A stretch of 64,000 bases of DNA from Aquimarina sp. MMG016 (GTDB taxonomy: Bacteria; Bacteroidota; Bacteroidia; Flavobacteriales; Flavobacteriaceae), in NCBI RefSeq assembly GCF_018100805.1, contig NZ_JAGJEA010000009.1, positions 124,001-188,000 of the forward strand, in the 5' to 3' direction. Shown here piece by piece: positions 60,801 to 64,000 of this stretch. The notes below the pieces were generated by a model that did no database searches, had not been told where the DNA came from, and saw only the letters and a program-made list of their open reading frames with translations. Made by a program: the position numbers and the translations under genes. Position 1 is the first letter of the stretch, and every line of letters begins with the position of its first letter.

Positions 60801-63799
60801 AAACGCATATGATTAAAATTACCCAAAATCCTAATGGTATATGTACCAGCGTTTGCATAGGTATGATAAGCTCCTTCAGTTTCATTAGTGATGATACCAT
60901 CGCCCCAGTCTACTGTAAAATCAAGTCCGGTGTCTACAATAGGAAGTGCTATTTCTTCATTATTGCTAGCAATGCTCCAAGTAGTGATAAAGAAATCTGT
61001 AGCTGCACATGTAGTTCCTCCATCGGTAATCGTCCAATTATAAGGAGTACTGGTTAAGGTATTTCTGGCCTCATTCCCTAAACAATAGGCGCTAGTACCA
61101 GCATTGAAATTGATTCCTGTGGGGATTTGAGTTTCTCCTGTTTCGAGTATTGCCCAACGTATCAGGGTTGTATCATAGTTGTCGGTAGATATGCCTGAAC
61201 TTTTAAACATATCATTCATACTAGTAGCACTACTAATATCCCAAGAAGCTAAGCTTTGATCAAATGCCTCTGCAGCTTCGAACATACCAATAAACTCTCT
61301 GGTATTGCTTACGTTCCAGTTAGCTAAAGATTGGTTGAATTTTTTAGAACCAAAAAACATTCCATTCATACTGGTTACTTTACTCACATCCCAGCTCCCT
61401 ATGGGTTGATTGAAATCCTGTGTGTCTTTAAACATGGAACTCATATTAATCGTACCCGTAACATTTTCACCAATATTCCAACCACTGATGTTTTGATTGA
61501 AAGCAGTATTGCTATCAAACATTCTGAAGAAGTTTGTTACATTACCTACATCCCATCCACTGATATCAAAATCAAAAATAGAATCGGCAAACATATTTGC
61601 CATATTGGTAATGGTACTGGTATCCCAAGAATTCATAGAAGCTTCATTATCTACAAAATTAGAAGTCCCCATAAACATTCGCTCTGTAGAAGTTACCAAG
61701 CTTAAATTCGGAGTATCACTTACATTAAGTTCTAAAGCTGAACAGCCATAAAATGCTCGTTCCATACTAGTCCATTGTTGGGCTCCCCACTGATTTATAG
61801 AAGTAATTTTGTCCTTATCTCCTGTATTATTAAAATAAATCCGAGGAAAATCCCTAAGAATTTTTATAGTATGACTTCCGGTACTAGTATAGACATGCGT
61901 TGCATTTCCTGTTAATCCAAACTCTACATTGCCATCTCCCCAATCGATATCATAATCATATCCTGATCCTATAGTTGGTATGGTAATACTTTGGTTAACA
62001 GCGGTAGTTATCCAGGTAGTGATAAAAAAGTCGGTGACTGGACAATCCAAACCTCCATCATTGATCCCCCAATTTTTATCAATATCCAGTGTATTACGAG
62101 CGGACTCCCCCAGACAATACGTAAGACCTCCGGCGCCCAAATTTAAATTATCAGGAGTCATAGAGTTAGATGCCCAACCATTCAGCGTAGCATCATAATT
62201 AGCGATACTTAGATTAGTGCCATTTAGCATATTGGTCAAAGTAGTAGCACTACTTAGGTCCCAATTTTCTAAAGATGCATCAAAAAGGTTTGCTCCCTGA
62301 AATGTGCTCGCAAAGTTTTCTATAGTACTCACATCCCAGTTTTGCATTTGTCCGCCATTATCCACAAGCTTTCGACAATCCTTAAACGCTTCAAACATAT
62401 TCGTTACGTTTGATAGGTCAGGAATATCCGTGGCATTAATGACTACATTTCTGGCTCCTTCAAAAGCTCTGTCAAAAGAAGACCATTGTCCTGTACCCCA
62501 TTGCTCTACAGAAAGCATTTTATCACCAATACTGGTAAAGTTATTAGTATACAATCTAGGGAAAGCACCCGATATCTTTACTGTGTAAATTCCTGGTGAT
62601 GTATACGTATGTGATGAATTCCCTCCCTGATTTGTTGAAGTGGTACCGTCTCCCCATTCTATATCATAAAAAGATCCCCCTCCTGAGGTTCTTATGGTAA
62701 TACTTTCATTAGCCGAAGTAGTTTGCCAGGTGGTAATAAACTTATCTGCTTCAGTACAAGCTAGTCCTCCGTCTGTAATAGTCCAATTATATGGATCTAA
62801 TGTTAATAAACGACGACTATAAGCTTCTTTACAATATTTACTAGCCCCAACGTGTAAATTAATGTTTGTCGGAATTCTAGTTTCACCAGTATCTAAAGTA
62901 ACCCAACCAATTAATGTGGCATCGTAATTTTCTGTAGAAATATCCGCATCAAAGAATAATTGCACCATATTGGTCATACTACTAATATCCCAATTTCCTA
63001 GACTTTGATCAAAGGCATCAGCACCGAGAAACATTTGCCCTATTTCTTGTACTAAACTCATATTCCAATCGCTTAGATCCTGATTGAATTTAGTAGCTCT
63101 CTTAAAAGCGGCATTTGCAAATTCGAGTTTATCAGTAACCCAATTGTTTAAAGGCTGATTAAAATTAAAGGCCTCTTCAAAAGTAGAATCCATGAAACGT
63201 ACATTACTAACATTCCAATTATTGATATTCTCATCAAAACCCGAAAACTTGAACATCCCTGTCATGTTTTCTATGTTACCTACATTCCAATTGCCTATGT
63301 TATCTTTTAGATCTTCCAGATTGGTTGTGTTCTGGAACATAAATGACATATCGGTCACCAAACTTAAATCTGGAGTATCTGAGGCATTTATTTCAAGATT
63401 ACTACAACCATCAAATGCATTTGCCATAGAGGTCCATCGATTGCTACCCCATTGTTGAATAGAAATAATTTTATCCTTGTCTCCTGAATTATTAAAATAT
63501 ATTCTAGGAAAATAAGATGTAAGAGGATTGGCGCTATTTTGAGATATTTCTACTCGATGTATCCCTGGATTGTTAAAAGTAATAATGTAATCTCCAGTAA
63601 TATTAACATCAGCTCCTATGAAGAATCCACCTGATTCGACCCAGTCAACATCATAAGCATAGGTTTCTCCACTGAAGGTTGGGATCGTAAAGGTTTCATT
63701 ATTCGCAGTTGTCTGGACTGTAAAGATAAACTCATTCTGAGCAAATGCAGCACTAAAAAAACTAACAATAAGTAAAAGTGTAATGTAAAAGTGTTTCAT
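51866..63799 (-). CDS. Giant BspA-family (DUF285) surface protein with PKD, DUF5011, HYR and T9SS sorting domains
   Basis: A 3977-residue protein. A signal peptide (1-20, ending AFAQN) leads eleven modules covering residues about 21-3500. Each module has a PKD-like strand set (FITTWQTTTANESITIPTTG, then a DWGDGTVE-type motif and THEYATAGIYTVKI), the spacer FPRIYFNNSGDKDKILSIEQWG, and a run of BspA/DUF285 repeats (MFxxATSFNQPIGNWxxSxV). It closes with NYDATLIGWATLEAGET and a Cys-containing NTLTSTPYNWTITDGG. Three DUF5011-type domains (about 3505-3745; ITLLGDNPQ, VITLTGDNPQVIELGDGYSE), two HYR-like domains (about 3745-3895) and a type A sorting domain (VIYPNPTKDQFQISGL, ending HQTIRLTKE) follow. 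BspA repeats in other organisms mediate adhesion. The modules open and end alike but differ in repeat number. The start is well placed 140 nt below a consensus promoter. Confidence 0.93.
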   Translation of the reverse strand: MKHFYITLLLIVSFFSAAFAQNEFIFTVQTTANNETFTIPTFSGETYAYDVDWVESGGFFIGADVNITGDYIITFNNPGIHRVEISQNSANPLTSYFPRIYFNNSGDKDKIISIQQWGSNRWTSMANAFDGCSNLEINASDTPDLSLVTDMSFMFQNTTNLEDLKDNIGNWNVGNIENMTGMFKFSGFDENINNWNVSNVRFMDSTFEEAFNFNQPLNNWVTDKLEFANAAFKRATKFNQDLSDWNMSLVQEIGQMFLGADAFDQSLGNWDISSMTNMVQLFFDADISTENYDATLIGWVTLDTGETRIPTNINLHVGASKYCKEAYSRRLLTLDPYNWTITDGGLACTEADKFITTWQTTSANESITIRTSGGGSFYDIEWGDGTTSTNQGGNSSHTYTSPGIYTVKISGAFPRLYTNNFTSIGDKMLSVEQWGTGQWSSFDRAFEGARNVVINATDIPDLSNVTNMFEAFKDCRKLVDNGGQMQNWDVSTIENFASTFQGANLFDASLENWDLSSATTLTNMLNGTNLSIANYDATLNGWASNSMTPDNLNLGAGGLTYCLGESARNTLDIDKNWGINDGGLDCPVTDFFITTWITTAVNQSITIPTIGSGYDYDIDWGDGNVEFGLTGNATHVYTSTGSHTIKILRDFPRIYFNNTGDKDKITSINQWGAQQWTSMERAFYGCSALELNVSDTPNLSLVTSTERMFMGTSNFVDNEASMNSWDTSTITNMANMFADSIFDFDISGWDVGNVTNFFRMFDSNTAFNQNISGWNIGENVTGTINMSSMFKDTQDFNQPIGSWDVSKVTSMNGMFFGSKKFNQSLANWNVSNTREFIGMFEAAEAFDQSLASWDISSATSMNDMFKSSGISTDNYDTTLIRWAILETGETQIPTGINFNAGTSAYCLGNEARNTLTSTPYNWTITDGGTTCAATDFFITTWSIASNNEEIALPIVDTGLDFTVDWGDGIITNETEGAYHTYANAGTYTIRILGNFNHMRFNGNADSRKIQTIEQWGSNKWTSMESAFKGCGSLEINATDAPDLGDTTSMESMFEDGSCVDNGGNIGNWDVSSISSMNSMFRNAYMNENINTWNVSGVKSIDYMFQACEDFNYPLDQWITTNLESAIETFADAKSFDQSLGNWDISNVSDFTDIFTNGTGISEGNYDATLIGWATLENGESITLNVNLGTGNVKYCLAESARNTLSSPPYNWTITDGGLASGCSSADFFITTWQTTTANESITIPTTGTGYNYNIDWGDGTIETGLTGNATHEYATAGIYTVKIIGDFPRFYNPGLGGYFTNAAKLQSIEQWGTQTWTSMESAFDSATNLVINATDTPDLSDVTSMLGMFFLNSSLVDNGGAIGTWDVSNVQDMGSLFRNTPFNEDISGWNTQNVTNMRDMLANCPNFDQNLDGWDISRVNNMSDMFVTSGLSQNNYDATLIGWATDSSGNANDGVDDVPSNITFNAGSSMYCLGVDAHNTITSDPYNWTITDGGINAACDFTNSFVTTWQTNASNENITIPTTGGGYNYDIDWGDGTIENGFTGNATHEYANAGIYRVKIRGDFPRIYFNNTGDKDKIQSIEQWGTIVWRSMEDAFLGCKNLRYNATDAPDLSQVTRLTRMFSDCEVFDATDLSNWNVSNIEQMGFMFSNAKEFNGIINNWDVSKVIGFVNMFGEAAKFNQDISNWVINTSEVVSMGGMFASAASFNQPINNWNVSTVINMKDMFRNANSFNRPLASWNISSITDMSGMLVNSGMSSTNYDATLMGWVRLDAGETQIPSDIILNADGITYCEAENARNTLTDVNTMNWTITDNGLGCDSPDAFISTWETTTPNESITIPTTGAGYNYLVNWGDGTVEVGISGNTTHTYANAGMYTIKITGDFPRIHFNNTGDKDKILTVEQWGTQQWDSMESAFYGCTNIKLNADDVPDLSKVTLLRNMFRDCTNMEDLKDNIGNWDVSTIESISTMFDDCVLFDEAIGGWTFSVLRLAQKAFRGATDFNQNISNWNMSTVTDMDGMFEGATSFNQPIGNWTLGDIRYMDAMFNGASAFNQDLSNWDFSNAINDISVSDMFKNTTDFNQDLSSWDISDFDFRLNDFFTGSAMSQENYDKTLIGWATLEAGETAIPTGVILNADASYCFGVNARDTLASSPYNWNITDGGFNCDFSNAFITSWDIDNTSESLEITTPGSGYDFMIDWGDGTVEKVTSSSNAEHNYGVTGTYTVKLIGAFPRFAINVNNRENLRSVDQWGSIVWGSFNSAFEGCINLKLTADDIPDLSNVTDFKDIFNRATFFEDTKDKIGTWNVSTVESFDSAFANTTLFNEDLSLWNVSSGETFTYMFSNTEAFNQNIGEWNLQSARSLVSMFFNAQVFNQPIGEWNISNVEEFDEMFMGAIQFNQPLNNWGFNTSKSYTFASMFENAVAFNQPLNLWNVSTVYSFDNMFKDASSFNQNLSDWDISGNDSGMRDMFTNSGLSSANYDAILIGWARLDAGETLIPVNLRLDVDADVTYCVGEDARNILTNAPYNWTINDGGFGCDFTDAFITTWQTTTANESITIPTTGNGYNYAVDWGDGAVERGLTANVTHEYATTGTYTVKITGIFPRIYFNNSGDKDKILSIEQWGVQRWESMESAFRGCTNLVLNATDTPDLSLATTINFIFQNTTSFVDNGGAIGNWEVGTIEFMASAFRNSAFNENINNWDVSKVRNCASMFQNATSFNQPLDQWNWFSPGLLDNMFNGALTFDQNLGAWDISNFGSFRRLLSNSGMSTENYDATLIGWATLEAGETRIPTNKRLDASSNYCLSETPRNTLTSAPYNWTINDAGIDCRDSFITTWQTTTANESISIPTRDSGYNYTVDWGDGTVEAGFTGDATHEYATAGIYTIKINGDFPRIYFDNSGDKEKILTIEQWGSIEWSSFDEAFSGCENLKLNADDIPDLSQVIELSDMFESCTNFEDLKDTIGSWDMSTIESIQGIFFECPIFNEDISGWVFMNLKRADSAFEEAFAFNQDISNWNMTTVTDMAYMFLNATSFDQPIGNWTLGTVEYMYAMFFGATAFNQDLSNWDFSQVQEIEELFAGASSFDQDLSSWDISSVTVMDDIFIGAGMSQENYDNTLIGWATLEAGETQIPANLTLDATVAHCLSVDAVNTLTSTPYDWTINDLGNSCPGDTFITTWQVNLANEEITIPVVGSGYNYNVDWGDGTIESGFTGNATHEYATAGVYTIKISGDFPRIWFGRLSNEDKGKLLTIEQWGTQQWTSMYSAFDKCTNLKLNATDVPDLSQTTNMSSMFRDCTNLEDLQDRIGDWDVSTVTRISSMFRNCAVFNEDINAWTFTQLTSSFSTFNGASAFNQNISNWNMSTVEDMESMFKDATSFNQPIGNWTLGVVDYINDFFAGATSFNQDLSNWDFSNVYEAYDMFNGATSFNQNLSAWDISNVESLDNFFIGSGMSQENYDKTLIGWATLEAGETQIPLNLTLDADVAHCLSVDAVNTLTSTSYNWTINDGGLGCIAPIITLLGDNPQIIEKGTTYEELGAEVTYGATLTIDATDININQVGTYTVTYDAVNSISGSSAAQVIRTVEVVDTTAPVITLIGDNPQVIELGDDYSELGATVDDGSQLVINDSEFMDAVGNYTIYYNATDASGNNAVEITRTVNVVDTTIPVITLTGDNPQVIELGDGYSELGAMVDDGSQLVIDDSEFMDAVGSYTIYYNAIDTSGNNAVETTRTVNVIDTIDPTVVCQNITVQLDETGNVRITSAMVDNGSTDLSGIASLAIDITDFDCTNIGDNAIVLTAIDNNGNSDSCMAIVTVEDSIDPVFDVSTLPEDIEVGFTNNDMYTLEDFTTGVVATDNCDTRRTTTISQNPAPGTLLGVGEYIITLSVEDANTNVTTATFTITVNDVLSVDENSKQSFVIYPNPTKDQFQISGLIDNAEVSIYDMNGRVLKIIKTTNNQFISVQDLPVGVYFVRMTQGAVHQTIRLTKE

Positions 63800-63938
63800 C
63801 TGTTGCTTTTATTTTTTTTTAATGCCAGATGTAATTTGCCAATAATCAGTATCGATTGCTATGAATCAATGTATAATGGCTCATTTCATAAGGGGCAATT
63901 TTGGGTAAAAAAGATTCAAATTTTCTTAAAATCGAGTG

Positions 63939-63997
63939 CAAAATTAAGATAACTTTAAGATTACCCAAGAAAAAAGGGGTTGCAAAGGGGTAGCAAA
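63939..63997 (-). promoter_or_regulatory. Consensus promoter and direct-repeat operator for the giant BspA-like gene (site 1)
   Basis: On the minus strand TTG (63966-63968), a spacer of exactly 19 bp, then TAATTTTG (63939-63946, followed by CA) is a textbook Bacteroidota housekeeping promoter. Upstream, TTTGCTACCCC and TTTGCAACCCC stand directly in tandem at 63976-63997. The proximal TTG starts 39 bp above the -7 box. Transcription would begin near 63932, leaving a leader of about 130 nt that shows no obvious riboswitch or strong hairpin. Confidence 0.65.
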
Positions 63998-64000
63998 CAG

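Overview
The window looks like chromosome of a marine-type flavobacterium (Bacteroidota, Flavobacteriaceae, Aquimarina-like). The grounds are low GC, type IX secretion system (T9SS) C-terminal sorting domains, TonB-dependent receptors, SusD-free HmuY-type heme genes, flavobacterial families (DUF6607, DUF1080) and promoters of the Bacteroidota form TTG-N19-TAnnTTTG. No rRNA, tRNA, CRISPR array, transposase or phage structural module was seen. REGION 1 (1-6.2 kb, + strand) is a sugar-oxidation cluster: a partial gluconate 2-dehydrogenase subunit 3, two TIM-barrel sugar isomerase/epimerase proteins, a nucleoside-permease-like MFS carrier, a Gfo/Idh/MocA oxidoreductase and a DUF1080 (3-keto-disaccharide hydrolase) lipoprotein. 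Together they fit breakdown of glycosides through 3-keto intermediates. REGION 2 (6.2-10.5 kb) is a heme/iron locus: DUF6607 is divergent from a TonB receptor-HmuY-DoxX operon, with a shared control region that holds inverted copies of an operator-like word. REGION 3 (10.5-16.1 kb, - strand) is a signalling cassette: two single-domain receivers (one degenerate), a TonB receptor that starts with TTG, and a translationally coupled YfiR-like sensor histidine kinase. REGION 4 (16.4-19.8 kb) is housekeeping/accessory: a FemAB/GNAT-like protein, a YdjM-like membrane hydrolase, DUF1761 and a LysE exporter. REGION 5 (19.9-64 kb) is dominated by surface proteins. It has two S74-chaperone fibre proteins plus a small T9SS protein; a 2838-residue matrixin/leucine-rich-repeat protein with a dockerin-like tail next to a T9SS-anchored cohesin-like protein; a YadA-head-like T9SS protein; and a 3977-residue protein of eleven PKD-plus-BspA (DUF285) modules. 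Between them lie an AraC-type and three LuxR-type membrane-linked regulators. Embedded core genes are PEP carboxylase (ppc) and a cNMP/CBS/DUF294-exonuclease pair. The most interesting signal is regulatory. Three of the surface-protein genes and one small ORF carry a tandem direct repeat (TTG-containing 10-12 bp units) whose promoter-proximal TTG lies 39, 40, 40 and 40 bp upstream of the -7 box. This suggests one regulon for unrelated surface proteins. Two of the same operons, and a decayed regulator gene, end in a shared terminator-containing element. All functions are inferred by reading the sequence; no database search was run.
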